A stretch of 64,000 nt of DNA, taken from assembly GCA_023078555.1 (NCBI GenBank), contig CM041197.1, positions 62,001 to 126,000 on the forward strand, written 5' to 3'. Below the pieces are notes generated by a model, which had not been told where the DNA came from, made no database searches, and was given only the letters and a program-made list of their open reading frames with translations. Origin of the DNA: Ulva prolifera. Lineage: Eukaryota > Chlorophyta > Ulvophyceae > Ulvales > Ulvaceae. Within the stretch, counting starts at the first letter, position 1. Every line of letters begins with the position of its first letter. Made by a program: the position numbers and the translations under genes. This document shows, piece after piece, positions 21,315-30,283 of the stretch.

Positions 21315-22628
21315 TTGCATCCGACTCGCCCAGAATGGCTGCTCAAGCATACGCAATTGCGCACAGGCGACCGTTTGGGGCTAGCAGTGCCCCCTGCGGA
21401 ATTCAGCTGGGGACTGATTGGAGCGTATCATGATCGCATGGGACATGCCGGCGTGAGCCAAACACTGGCCGTGCTACATCAGCACTACCATTGGCAAGGC
21501 ATCAAGCTAGATGTAGCAGCTTATGTTGAACAGTGCCATGCTTGCCAAGTCAAGCGGTTGGAATTGCAACATGTGGCAGATGTGCAGCTTCCCCGCATGA
21601 GCAAGCCGTTCTGCCATGTGCACATTGACCTGGCTGGCCCGTTTCCCCTCCCTGAGGTGAAAGCGGCGCCAGTGCGTGGCAAGGCAGGGCGCACCAAAGC
21701 CACCTTGTCCACGGCACATACCGGCCAAGGGTATGTGTGCCTAATGGTGGATTATTTCACAAAGGCAGCGGAATTCGCACCGCTGCGAGACAAGAGTGCC
21801 GACACAGTCGCTCGTGCTGTGCATGACTTCTGGTTCATGCGCTACGGCATCCCGGAATGGGTGACCACGGATAACGGGACAGAGTTTGCCGGAGCCTTCC
21901 GGCACCAGCTAGAACGGTTTGGCATTGATCACTTCCAGACCTCTGCGTACCATCCCCAGTCCAACGGCGCCGTCCAGCGACTCGTGCGCACAATGAAGAC
22001 CATGTTGGCGGCAAAAGTTGCCGGTGCCATCCATGATTGGCCCGCGCTGCTTCCGCAGACACGCATGGAATACATGCAACACCGGCATACAGTGACCGGT
22101 TATGCGCCGAATGAGTTGGAGATGGCACACCGCCTCCGGCTGCCGCCTCCGGTGGGCGCGCGCGATGCGCACCCCCGCATGGCAGCCGTCGAGATTTCTG
22201 CCATGCCCGAGGACGATTATGTGCGTGAGCGCGACGCCCGCGCAGAGCGTGTGGCTGCGCGCGTATATGATCGCATCCTCCGTTCGCAGCAACGTAATGC
22301 TGACAGGCAAGCCCACCTTGTGGCCATTCGCAAGCCCAGGAGGGGGAGAAAATTGCAAGCTGGAGACCTTGCTTATGTCCTAGAACGCGGACTGGGCAAG
22401 AAAAATGCGGTCACATGCCCATTTGTGTTCGAAAGCATATCTGAAAATCAGGCTTACTTGCGTACAACGCGCCAAGTGCCAGGTCAGGAAGTGCGCCACT
22501 TTCCAACACACTTAGAACGTGTGGCCCGATGCACGACTGTGACGGACGTGTTAGAGAAGCTCTTGCACGCCGCAGGCATGTCGATGCGGCCACCGCCCGA
22601 TCACGCGGCGGCGCAGGTCACGAGCTAG
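21315..22628 (+). CDS. Ty3/gypsy integrase
   Basis: This is the longest recognisable frame in the window (437 codons). The zinc-binding HHCC is complete (H39, H44, C74, C77). Core catalytic residues D105 (HVHIDLAGPF) and D186 (VTTDNGTEF) are present, but the expected Glu is Gln at 221 (HPQSNGAVQRLVRT), so strand transfer should be abolished. The C-terminal part has the usual GDLAYVLERGLGKKNA and a final LERVARC stretch. The preceding frame (to 21314) is in phase and separated only by a TGA, so the ATG-less join to the upstream pol is likely original. Confidence 0.93.
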   Translation: MHPTRPEWLLKHTQLRTGDRLGLAVPPAEFSWGLIGAYHDRMGHAGVSQTLAVLHQHYHWQGIKLDVAAYVEQCHACQVKRLELQHVADVQLPRMSKPFCHVHIDLAGPFPLPEVKAAPVRGKAGRTKATLSTAHTGQGYVCLMVDYFTKAAEFAPLRDKSADTVARAVHDFWFMRYGIPEWVTTDNGTEFAGAFRHQLERFGIDHFQTSAYHPQSNGAVQRLVRTMKTMLAAKVAGAIHDWPALLPQTRMEYMQHRHTVTGYAPNELEMAHRLRLPPPVGARDAHPRMAAVEISAMPEDDYVRERDARAERVAARVYDRILRSQQRNADRQAHLVAIRKPRRGRKLQAGDLAYVLERGLGKKNAVTCPFVFESISENQAYLRTTRQVPGQEVRHFPTHLERVARCTTVTDVLEKLLHAAGMSMRPPPDHAAAQVTS

Positions 22629-22668
22629 CGCACGCTGGCCCCATCGGCGCCTTTGTAAGATCATGACA

Positions 22669-23310
22669 TGAATGTCGTGGCCTAGCTACGTAACTGAGCC
22701 ATGCTCGTTGCTAGCATTGCTTGAGCCAGCGCAGCTGCGCGCAAATGCACTCACGCTGCGTGCATACGTCTGCACATGCATGCATGCGCGACAGTGCGCT
22801 CAGCCGTGCCATCAGCTCTGATGCACGCTTGTCTCTGCACTGCTTGGTGTAGTTGCAGTGCTCATAAGCCGTCTCATCCTTGAGGAAGCTCGGCCGATTG
22901 GGGCTGAGAACGAAATTAAAATACTATCAATTGCATCGGGATGCACGGCCTCTATGTTGTGCCGTGCCGAGCTGACAGTGAAGAATAGGCAGTGTTCTGA
23001 GTTTGTGGGCATGTAGGAGGAAGCAAAGGCGTCGGTGCGGAGCAGTGTTGAAAGGGAGTGAAAGATGGTGCATTCAAACTAATAAAGAGATCAAGATACA
23101 CGATTCGAGTTCAAGTCAAGCAGTACCAAGTCAAGATCAAGCAAGACTGGCGTTCTCATAGGTACTTTAGGGCATTGTATTAGCACTTAAGACTGCATCA
23201 ATTCGCATGGTGACAGTTAGTTCAGCTTACTCCCTATTACTTGAAGTCATAAGCTTGTGTTGTCAAGGCCACTCACATGCCTAGCTGCCTTGGAACCATC
23301 CTGGTTGCGG
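22669..23310. mobile_element. Unclassified 642-bp block between 20-bp direct repeats
   Basis: The exact 20-mer GCCTTTGTAAGATCATGACA occurs at 22649-22668 and 23311-23330. The second copy leads directly into sequence of duplication copy B. The block could be an insertion with a long target duplication, or the remains of an LTR-like pair belonging to the gypsy element. It contains AT-richer text with repeated TCAAG motifs (about 23085-23145) and no recognisable frame. Confidence 0.5.
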
Positions 23311-23753
23311 GCCTTTGTAAGATCATGACACGCCATCAGAGCCGCCTCGCCCGCGTGTGCCTTCAGCCTGGCAACAGCACGAACCTGACAAGCAACCGCA
23401 CGGCAGAGTGTTGGGGAAATAGTGGGTGTTCGGGGTGCTGATCCGCTTGAGTGATTTTAACAGCTTTCCTTGTCCAAATGGTGTGTATAGTGGTTCTCGG
23501 CGGCGGCGGCTAGTGTAATGTGGTCCAGCCTTAGAGATGAGCATAACATCCACACACGCATGTTGCCAACAGGCTCCTGGCAATTGAGCACACGTTCACG
23601 ATTACTGCCGGGTTTGATGATTGTTGATGTTGATTGTCGGAACCGCTGGCTTCGCATCTGTGGAATGAACACGTATGGACAAGATGGCATTGCGTGATAC
23701 TGATACTACTGCCGCACATATTAGATCGAAGTTTTCACCATCTACAAGCTACC

Positions 23754-23855
23754 TCCAGATGTTTGGCATCCGGAGGCTTTTACATCAATGATATGCCCAC
23801 ATTCATTGTCAATCTCAAACATGTATCTTCCACATTAACCAGACCGTACCTGTAG
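23754..23855 (+). CDS. U3 YI module
   Basis: The frame ends GGFYINDMPTFIVNLKHVSS, TLTRPYL, stop at 23853-23855. It matches U2 (16100-16203) with two replacements. The frame is open from 23634, but an exon start just before GGFYIND (an AG precedes GCTTTTACATC) is also possible, resembling the acidic exon's start. No domain recognised. Confidence 0.35.
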   Translation, partial: SRCLASGGFYINDMPTFIVNLKHVSSTLTRPYL

Positions 23856-24166
23856 GGAACGAGATGGGAACCTGGCCTCCCTGCCAACAGTGCCATGTGA
23901 ACTTACCAAACTGCATCATGAATGCAACCTGCAGCGGCGGGCGGGCCTTGACTGAGCCGAGTTACCACCACCGGAATTTGCTTGACCATGGCAACGAGTG
24001 GCACCCTCTGGAATTGACGCAACCCGCACCTCTTCGACGCAGCGCAAGGACAGGTACAAGGGAAGAATATGGAAACAACTGTCACAGCACATGTCAGAGC
24101 TCTAGCGTGCGTTCTCTGTGATAGTGCGTTGATTGCTGTAGCGCCTAGAGTACTAGCCTGAGCTCA

Positions 24167-24322
24167 AGGGTTGCGATATGATGCGGGCCTGGAGGACGCG
24201 ATCCTGCCGGACTGAGTTGTGAGTGCGGTTGTAGTGTTCGTGTGTGTGTGGGTGTATGCTGCAGTTGATTCGGATGAGATTCGGTTTCGGTATTTGTTTT
24301 CTCCCGTTCACTCTTTTGTAAC
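24167..24322 (+). mobile_element. R1 retroposon, 156-bp copy with target duplication
   Basis: The body starts AGGGTTGCGATATGATGCGG and includes the (GT)-rich middle and the TTCACTCTTTTGTAA end. The 11-bp repeat GCCTGAGCTCA flanks it at 24156-24166 and 24323-24333. Copy A has the target only once (16540-16550), giving a second filled/empty pair. Confidence 0.93.
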
Positions 24323-24332
24323 GCCTGAGCTC

Positions 24333-24533
24333 ATGGTGACCATCTACGCAGACGACTGTGTAGATGTCTGCTTCAAAAGTCTTCTTTGCACTTCCCGAGA
24401 ATATCTTAGGACAGAGGTATGGAAGCTGCCGGCGTCGTCCGCAGTGCGGCCGTTGTCACGGGCATCTCGAACGGTTCTGATCGTCGATGTCGTGCATTAC
24501 TCAGACCAAATGGGGATTACCGCGTCCAAGTGA
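24333..24533 (+). CDS. U3 VT module
   Basis: The frame reads MVTIYADDCVDVCFKSLLCT, SREYLRTEVWKLPASS, RASRTVLIVDVVHYSDQMGI and stops at 24531-24533. It is the only VT copy open throughout. U4 keeps MVITYAGEVSRTCFK and, in another frame, TRTIQRVGGVHYSAL. The R1 insertion at 24167 lies immediately upstream, so the exon start is unclear. Function unknown. Confidence 0.4.
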   Translation: MVTIYADDCVDVCFKSLLCTSREYLRTEVWKLPASSAVRPLSRASRTVLIVDVVHYSDQMGITASK

Positions 24534-24589
24534 CTGCATAGACATAGACAGCATGCGGGGATGGCTTTTTGCGCGTCTGTGCATGATGC

Positions 24590-24840
24590 CGTGAAGCAGC
24601 TCTGCTACAAATGGCGAAGTGCCCAGGGCGGCAGAGCGCACGCATGCCTGCTTCTGTGAAACACACTGGATTCGGAAAAATTCGTGCAGAATCTCGAGGG
24701 GCACGCAGTGCATCCTCTGTGTTCCGGACGGTGCATTCGCTGCTGTTGCTGCTGATCCCATCTGGTGTCCCCAAGGCTGAACAGTGATAGGGGTGCCCCT
24801 GATCAATGCCACTCCAGCAGCACACCTTCATAGCTGCCTT
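24590..24840 (+). pseudogene. U3 QS module
   Basis: CTCTGCTACAAATGGCGAAG, GGCAGAGCGCACGCATGCCT and, further on, GGTGCCCCTGATCAATGCCACTCC align with the QS blocks of the other units. One frame is open (ALLQMAKCPGRQSARMPASV and on to VPKAEQ) but is not conserved in the others. It may be a 3' UTR. Confidence 0.35.
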
Positions 24841-24851
24841 CTCAAGGCCGT

Positions 24852-25264
24852 CTACTTCATCTGTGTAGTCCAACTGTGCAGTTGTCTTTTTTGCTGCAGG
24901 CAGCTCAGGAGGCTGCTATGTGCGCTATGTCGTCCACATCTGCAGGGGAGCCAGCCACACCTATAGATGGGATCCCATGTGTTCTGAATTGGTCCATAAT
25001 CCACCGTGACATGCCGGAAAGCTTTTTCGAAATTCGCCCCGGAGCCCTCAGAGATGTCCTCAGAGCTGCGGTTGATGCTGCATGTACACACTGTGTCCAG
25101 AGCAATGAGCATGGACAGTGACCTCGCATGTGCTGCACACTTTGAACAACCTCATGAGTCTGAATGGCAGTGACAGATGCTAACATCATACCAATCATCA
25201 ACAGGTGGGTGTCATATCCTGTTGTAGGTAATGCCCTCCATGCCTGCCCCAGAAGCAAACCCAC
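24852..25264 (-). CDS. Possible beta-helix-like exon fragment
   Basis: Minus frames read NFEKAFRHVTVDYGPIQNTW with YRCGWLPC, and upstream AIQTHEVVQSVQHMRGHCPC. DNA at 25090-25160 matches that at 1971-2030, where a minus frame reads HEVLQSMTMKS with CPC. The place between QS and the next leader is the same in both units. Frames differ between the pieces, so exon structure is unresolved. Confidence 0.3.
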
Positions 25265-25347
25265 AAGAAATCCTACTGACCAATCCAGGGATAAGGCAAC
25301 AAACCAGCATGACAGAACAACGCCAATGGAGCAGGAATCTCCACTCC

Positions 25348-25412
25348 AGTGTAGGGTAAAGTAACTTCTAATTCAGATTTGAAATCTGAATTACCGAGCC
25401 GTATCATGTTGG
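25348..25412 (-). repeat. R3 repeat with internal palindrome
   Basis: The block contains GGGTAAAGTAA, the palindrome AATTCAGATTTGAAATCTGAATT-type arms (11-bp arms around one base, 25369-25391), and CCGAGCCGTATC. Related sequence (TAAAGTAAAGTAAA then GAGCCGTATCCT) occurs at 33733-33768 and 35277-35316. It may be a third small repeat family. Confidence 0.5.
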
Positions 25413-25532
25413 ACAACAAGTGGCATGTTCAGTGAAACCAAGTCAGGGTTGTATTTCACAGTGTTACAAGGACAAAGCTAGTGAGGTAGTTCGCAGTGTG
25501 GAAAATTTCCAGGGTACAACAGTGGATAGGCC

Positions 25533-25586
25533 TACGCACCTTCCGCACCTTCCGCACCTTCCGCGCCTTCCGCGCCTTCCACCCCC
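25533..25586. repeat. 9-bp tandem repeat, about 6 copies
   Basis: The unit is roughly GCACCTTCC or GCGCCTTCC repeated. On the minus strand it encodes GAEGAEGA-type text, reminiscent in character of the acidic GDEG tract but not homologous in position. Confidence 0.9.
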
Positions 25587-25840
25587 AGGCAACTCACCAC
25601 CTGTGGCAGCATATCAAATCCTCCAGGTAAAATGTGTGCGTTGGTAACCATGCCTCCATGTGCAGCAGGAGCATGCAAGATCACTTTGGCAGAATCGCAG
25701 TTTCGAGCACATTGTGATACACATGGCATGCACACCGCCGTGTGCCACTCTCTTCCTGGCATGATGATGACCACGTAAACATGTGAGTGCCAATGTTCTC
25801 CTGAGTGACTGCACAACGATACCAAGGCCTTTCTGTGTGT

Positions 25841-25884
25841 TACAAGGACAAAGCAAGCAAGGCAGCTAGCACCGCGGGTAACAG
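25841..25884 (-). mobile_element. R2 retroposon, 44-bp copy with 18-bp target duplication
   Basis: The insert is only the last 44 bases of R2 (reverse complement ends GCCTTGCTTGCTTTGTCCTTGTA). The flanks CAAGGCCTTTCTGTGTGT (25823-25840) and CAAGGCCTTGCTGTGTGT (25885-25902) match at 17 of 18 positions. The right junction also forms an ACAGCAAGGCCTTGCTGT palindrome. Confidence 0.88.
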
Positions 25885-25994
25885 CAAGGCCTTGCTGTGT
25901 GTGCTTTTTTGTTACCCGTAGGCAAGCAGGCGTATGGATGCAGCTCAGCCGAGTAGCTGTGCCTGATGTAGCCTACTCCCACTGTGTTGCAAGG

Positions 25995-26100
25995 ATATGC
26001 TGGCAAGGCGGGCAGCACCGCGAAAGAAGCAAGCAGACCAAGCATACACCCAGACTCCCACTCCGCCTGTGTCGCTCACTTCCCACAGCCACTCCCCAGG
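25995..26100 (-). mobile_element. R2 retroposon, minus strand
   Basis: GTTGCAAGGATATGCTGGCA then AGCACCGCGAAAGAAGCAAG match the R2 subtype at 46150. It is diverged at the very end and no duplication was seen. Confidence 0.6.
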
Positions 26101-26127
26101 GGCTCTCCCTAGAGCCGCCCCCTCAGG

Positions 26128-26162
26128 TTTGAGGGGGTTAGGGGTTAAGGGTTAGGGGTTCG
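26128..26162. repeat. Telomere-like interstitial repeat
   Basis: A short stretch with GGGTTAGGGGTTAAGGGTTA followed by GGGGTTCG. Five or so irregular TTAGGG/TTAGGGG units are visible. It is too short and irregular for a chromosome end. Confidence 0.6.
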
Positions 26163-26651
26163 TGGGTTTTGGTGTGGGGGGCTGGGACCTCTGAGTGGGT
26201 GGTGGGACCTCTGAGGGGTTGCTGTGGATGTCTGTGGGGGTGTGGGCTCTGCCACTTGTTGCAATGGTGCAGAGGCTGTGTGGCTATGGGCCTGTGGGCG
26301 GGGCTGTGGGGTGGGTCAGGGGTTGCGTACGGATACAGGTGTGGGTGGATTTATATGTGTTCATTGTTGGCGCACCACCAATTCGCACCTTGGGCGGTGC
26401 TGGTGATGGTCCATCTGTGTTGCCATCTGTCGCCTGTGTGTGCGGCACCTCTGTGACCTGTGTTGCTACCAGATGCCTCTTTGGATCTGTCCATGTCACA
26501 CTGTATCTGCCACCCCACATACCACCCCAATCACCGTGACTTGCCCGCACACCGTGGTGCAAACCCACGCAGCTATTCTCGCAACTGCCTCAGATGCATG
26601 CATGTGCAGATAAACTAGCACTGCAGCCTCATCCCTAACTGGAACCGCACG

Positions 26652-26894
26652 ATGCTTCTTCTTCCGCTCGCCTGCATGCTTTGCCTGTTTGGCGCAGGCA
26701 CAGTCACCGGCGCGCCATGTCACATCAGGGCTGGTGCTGCTGCATCATCGGCGCAGCAGGAGGATCTTCACGACCAGGACTCGCCGGGCGCCGGGGGGCT
26801 GGAAGTGCTGTCTAGCGTGGAGGCCGGAGGATCAAGAGAGCTGCTCGAGCGCGGTCCGTTCCTGCAAAATGCATCTGCTCGACGTCCTGCTTGA
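26652..26894 (+). CDS. U4 leader exon (LP): signal peptide plus pro-like region
   Basis: ATG 26652 opens MLLLPLACMLCLFGAGTVTG, a strong signal peptide, then APCHIRAGAAASSAQQEDLH, DQDSPGAGGLEVLSSVEAGG and SRELLERGPFLQ. It has the same layout and nearly the same residues as U3. The conserved upstream block (GCACTGCAGCCTCATCCC before the ATG) is present. After CTGC the base is A, not GT (CTGCAAAATGC), so the frame runs on to TGA 26892-26894. Whether the exon still splices is unclear. Secretion is supported by the signal peptide, nothing more. Confidence 0.62.
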   Translation: MLLLPLACMLCLFGAGTVTGAPCHIRAGAAASSAQQEDLHDQDSPGAGGLEVLSSVEAGGSRELLERGPFLQNASARRPA

Positions 26895-27026
26895 AATGGC
26901 ATATTTCCTCTGATTCAATTCAGCAAGCATTTGAGTGACTTATGGGACTCGGGAGTATCATGCGCTGCATGCGTTTGCACACGGGGGCTGCTGTGAGCTC
27001 GCACCCAGGTTGGACGTCGACCAGGC

Positions 27027-27120
27027 GTGCTGGCATATGTATTGCGACATCGTTCTGCTAAAGGCATGTGTAATCCATGATTATGGCATGGTAAACGCCT
27101 TCCGCGTCTACACGATTTGA
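27027..27120 (+). CDS. U4 Cys-containing exon (CX)
   Basis: The acceptor GTCGACCAG is followed by GCGTGCTGGCATATGTATTG. The frame reads ACWHMYCDIVLLKACVIHDY then GMVNAFRVYTI and stops at 27118-27120. It aligns with U1 (ACMHANCDSVC) and U5 (VCMHAHCDTV): the first Cys and the HxxCD pair are shared, and the rest is divergent. Confidence 0.42.
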
Positions 27121-27184
27121 GTTACAGCTGACGGCTACACTTGTACTACCGTGACCAGTGTTGTGTCGAGGTCGCTGTTGCTAC

Positions 27185-27375
27185 TGTGTTACACAGACAA
27201 AGCATACGGGGCATGTAGCGCTGCCATTACAGCGCTGTTGATACCTGTACACCTCTCTGCGAAGCCTGAATGGAACTGCCGCCACTTTGCCGCTCGGTCC
27301 TACGTCTGTTTGCATCGCCTGCTCAGCAGAGTAAAGCCGATTTGCAGCATTTCCAATGCTGCCACGCAGATATAA
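27185..27375 (+). CDS. U4 TD exon
   Basis: After TGTGTTACACAG the frame reads ACSAAITALLIPVHLSAKPE, WNCRHFAARSYVCLH and ends at 27373-27375. U3 shares TD, CSAA, HLS, P-W-C and H-A positions at both sides of its hAT insertion. The sequence TGTTACACAGACAAAGC at its start also resembles the R2 3' end in reverse, so the exon edge may derive from an old R2 insertion. Confidence 0.4.
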
Positions 27376-27575
27376 GACCTGAATATTCGGAATCGTAACA
27401 TATGATCGGGCCCGACGACCCAACACTGCCGCTCAGGCTCATTTCGGAGAACAGATACTTGGAGGCGCTTCCACACTAGAAAGAGCCTTAGCGCTGCTGT
27501 ACAGAGCAGGTGCTAGGTGTTACCCGCAGCGCCTGGGGTCAGAGGCAGATGATGCATGACTGGCATGCAATGCAG

Positions 27576-27820
27576 GCTTTTCTAATTGTCGATGCGCGGA
27601 GGGTGAGCTCTGTCTTTACTATGACTTCGGCTACTACGACGACAATGGATACTTTAATGAGGGCCGGCCTCGGCGGTGCAAAAACAATGGCGACGAGGGA
27701 AATGAGGGAGATGAGGGAGATGAGGGCAATTAGGACAATGATGGCAATGAAGGCGACGAAGGGTTTATTCCTTGCGACTTTAGGGGGAGGTTTGACCGCG
27801 ACTGCGGACCACTTCTATGA
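27576..27820 (+). pseudogene. U4 acidic exon (AC) with a premature stop
   Basis: After the acceptor GGCATGCAATGCAG the frame reads GFSNCRCAEGELCLYYDFGY, YDDNGYFNEGRPRRCKNN, a short GDEGNEGDEG run, then TAG at 27731-27733. The same frame continues DNDGNEGDEGFIPCDFRG and ends CGPLL, stop at 27818-27820. One nonsense codon in an otherwise aligned exon points to recent decay, or to a truncated product lacking the Cys-rich end. Confidence 0.6.
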
Positions 27821-28091
27821 CCTATCGCCGCCGCACTTTCTGTTGTGCAGTTCTGGCAGAAGGACCCGGTGTGTCTGCGTGGTTCCAGATTCGCCCTGGT
27901 GCTGGCAGCAGCACTGGCACGGGTGTGTTTGGGCAGCGTCGGTAGTCTGTGGGTGTTGACTTCGATCCACGTGGTGGTGTGCGGGCTGTGGGAAGGCTGC
28001 GAGCGCTGGGCTGTGTCTGCGGCATCAGCGTTAAAATTCTATGATTTCAGTGGGACCTGCACAGGTGTTGAGCCGCGGCTGCGTACCACCC

Positions 28092-28377
28092 CGGATGTGT
28101 GCAGTGGATAGATGGTGTAGTGTGGCAGAGGGGTAGCGGTGGATGTCTCTGTGAGCAGCAGGCTGTTGCCGCGCACGACATTGACAGGGGCGAACAATGG
28201 GTGAGACAAGTGGGTGTATGCATGCTCAACATGCAATGGCTCGCAGCATATGTCAGGTGGCGGATGTCAGAGCGTGGATGTCCGTATATTGAAATTGTTT
28301 GTATGCTCTTTGGCATATGCAGAGCTGAAAGATGGGCCCGACATGTAAATGGGTGCAAACACTGGAAACAGCGATGA
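28092..28377 (+). CDS. U4 MH module
   Basis: The frame starting near 28099 reads MQWIDGVVWQRGSGGCLCEQ, then QVGVCMLNMQWLAAYVRWRM and MLFGICRAERWARHVNGCKH, stop at 28375-28377. DNA matches U1 (6088-6310) around the GATGGTGTAGTGTGG and GTGAGCAGCAGG blocks and U5 at 39230. The CMHAQ start is changed to CMLNM. Confidence 0.38.
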
Positions 28378-28886
28378 TATAGGTTATGGGTTAACTGGCT
28401 TGAATACACACGTTTTTAGGTTTCTAGGTCGCTACCACAACTCAATATGTTCTAAGTTTGAGCTATAAGTGTTGTATATTATAAGAGTTATATACATCCA
28501 CATATATCCACAGAGTTGTATAGCTTGGTCACCTCGCAGAGGAGCGCTACATACAGTTGTTCCAGTTAACAGTATGTTCGCACATCAGCACACATCCACA
28601 CTGCTTACCACAGCTGGGGTCTTTTGGTTGTTGAGGTGGTGATTCATACTGATTAATCATAATGAATTCGGTCTGCATGGCAATCTGAAACGGACTTGTG
28701 TACCTCGTTTAGAAATGCGCATTTCTGCGCAGCTCTTTCCAGAGATCCCAATACATCTATTCCGTATAAACAGTACGGTTCTTCAATGCGCGTTCATGAG
28801 GCAATACCACAGCCCTCAGGCCACTGTCTTGCCCCGTTGCACGTGCACCATGGCACACTCATGCGCCCTCACTTCACTTCGCTCCC
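28378..28886. other. No supported gene
   Basis: This is AT-rich sequence with several TATATCC/TATATAC stretches (28470-28510) and no conserved frame. I see no element family member. Confidence 0.35.
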
Positions 28887-29540
28887 CTACCACCACCCCC
28901 CGCACACACTTTGTAAATTCGCACTCCCACATTGGCAGACAACTGCTGTCATGGGCGGCAATGCCATACGACACGGCCTCCCGAAGCTGCTACGCTGGAC
29001 TGAGCGGCTGCTCTTGCCCACAACTCCTGAGCCCGTGCCGGCAAACGTGCAGTCCTTGATAATAGTACTCAAACAGTCGGTCACCTCAACACACTTAGCG
29101 GAGGGATCAGGGTACTCACACTCACACTTCCAGATTCGAAGGCCTTTCATGTCCTCAGCCTGAATTCCAGCCTGAGATGACACCCCAGCATTCCGAGCAC
29201 TAGTGAATTCCATTTTGCAGTGTGCACTTGTGCAGACGCGTGAGGCCTGCGCAGGCAATAAAACAACCGCCACTTGATCTATCGACTTGTCTCCCACACA
29301 AATTGCTCCACCATTGGCCTTGCACTGACCACCAAGAATCTGACATCCCTCCACAGCTACCTCAGGCTCACAGCCGTTTGTCGCAACAATCGCGTTCCCA
29401 TATTCCCGGAACACTACACCACGTAAATCGACCTCAGGCGGTAGGCCGGGACGGCGCGAATGAATGCGTATCCTATCACCCCTTCGCTGCAGCCCTGCAC
29501 AGACCCACTCTGCCGACTGCCAGATAGCGAACATCCACAC
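28887..29540 (-). CDS. Beta-helix (Pmp-like) protein exon
   Basis: The 217-codon minus frame has the repeat character of a right-handed parallel beta-helix: VDLRGVVFREYGNAIVATNG, then EVAVEGCQILGGQCKANGGA with ICVGDKS, then EDMKGLRIWKCECEYPD and CLSTIIKDCTFAGTGSGVVG. The NGGAI motif is the hallmark of polymorphic outer-membrane-protein-type repeats, also common in algal secreted proteins. Paralogous phrases occur at 33.5 kb (AIFRGCYEAIRIGAGCEV) and 30.6 kb (ATFKDCMFALAVNAIIVEGG). The N-terminal 35 residues are not repeat-like, so the first Met is probably not the start of the protein. It lies antisense within unit U4. Confidence 0.6.
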   Translation of the reverse strand: MWMFAIWQSAEWVCAGLQRRGDRIRIHSRRPGLPPEVDLRGVVFREYGNAIVATNGCEPEVAVEGCQILGGQCKANGGAICVGDKSIDQVAVVLLPAQASRVCTSAHCKMEFTSARNAGVSSQAGIQAEDMKGLRIWKCECEYPDPSAKCVEVTDCLSTIIKDCTFAGTGSGVVGKSSRSVQRSSFGRPCRMALPPMTAVVCQCGSANLQSVCGGWW

Positions 29541-30283
29541 GCGGGCATCCTTGCAGTGTGAGCCGTGCGGGGACGGGCATCGTCGCTTGGGCTGTAACCG
29601 CTAGCACGCATGCATGCTGCACAGGTGAACACCCAGGCGGATGCCGCATAGGCTGCACTAGGCGCATGCATGCATGTTCCCACATAAAGCACTTGAGATG
29701 TGCAGGTCCCACAACTTATCCAAGGGCCAGTTTCCTTCTGGATCTGTGATGCAGCTCTGATGAGTGTGACCATTGCGATCACGAATTAAGCCATCATATA
29801 CCATGACACAAGCCATGTGGCTGCCACATGCAGCACGAGTGTGTATCACACTCTAGGGACAAGGCATGTACGGTACAGGTACAGATACACGTACAGACAC
29901 AGCCTCGCGTGCGGCGGGTGCAGTGAGCAGGGCCACGCAGACGGGCGGTGTGCCATGCGCCTACAGCAAGGCCACGAGTGGCTTTGCTGTTGGGCATGGC
30001 ATACCGCCCGCTCTGGGTGACCGCTGGCCACCCAGCTGCAGCCTGCAGTCACGTACATGACGGTGCATACCCCCCACAACTAGGGGTACTGCCCGGGCAA
30101 GCACACTTACACAAATGCACATGGTGCTATACAAACTCACACTATTGGTGCCGAAAATTCAAAAGAACATCTCGTGAAAAACAAACTCGCTCAAATCGAA
30201 AATCTTCCGCTCATATATATGCGGAAAATGGGGGGGTATAAGAGCCTGCGTAAGCGACCGTGCACGAGCGTGGACGCTTGTAA
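29541..30283. other. No supported gene
   Basis: Short frames on both strands show no conserved motif. Small direct repeats of GCATGCATG and (GTACA)n-like text at 29865-29900 are the only structure. Confidence 0.3.

Larger units (their letters stand above)
19856..22628 (+). mobile_element. Ty3/gypsy pol fragment, degenerate
   Basis: Order of parts: end of the reverse transcriptase connection (LRMPDPERPFILTTDWSK, GAVLSQIQ), RNase H ([32 protein letters not shown]; then after the solo LTR RKFRPYLHGYKFRVRTDHAA), LQEFDYEVEYSPGDQNVAAD, a PHD-type zinc finger, and integrase. Gag, protease and most of the reverse transcriptase are absent, and no LTR pair of its own was found. Lesions: TAA at 20029-20031, a 355-bp LTR insertion, a 1-nt frameshift near 21015 and TGA at 21312-21314. 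It lies inside duplication copy B, replacing about 150 bp. Confidence 0.93.
19359..24660 (+). repeat. Segmental duplication, copy B, invaded by transposons
   Basis: Copy B consists of 19359-19855 and 23316-24660, matching copy A (15036-16912). The interval holds a gypsy pol fragment with a nested solo LTR, and a further block flanked by a 20-bp direct repeat. An R1 element at 24167 is present in B and absent from A. The two copies therefore give local before/after comparisons for five insertion events. Confidence 0.88.
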
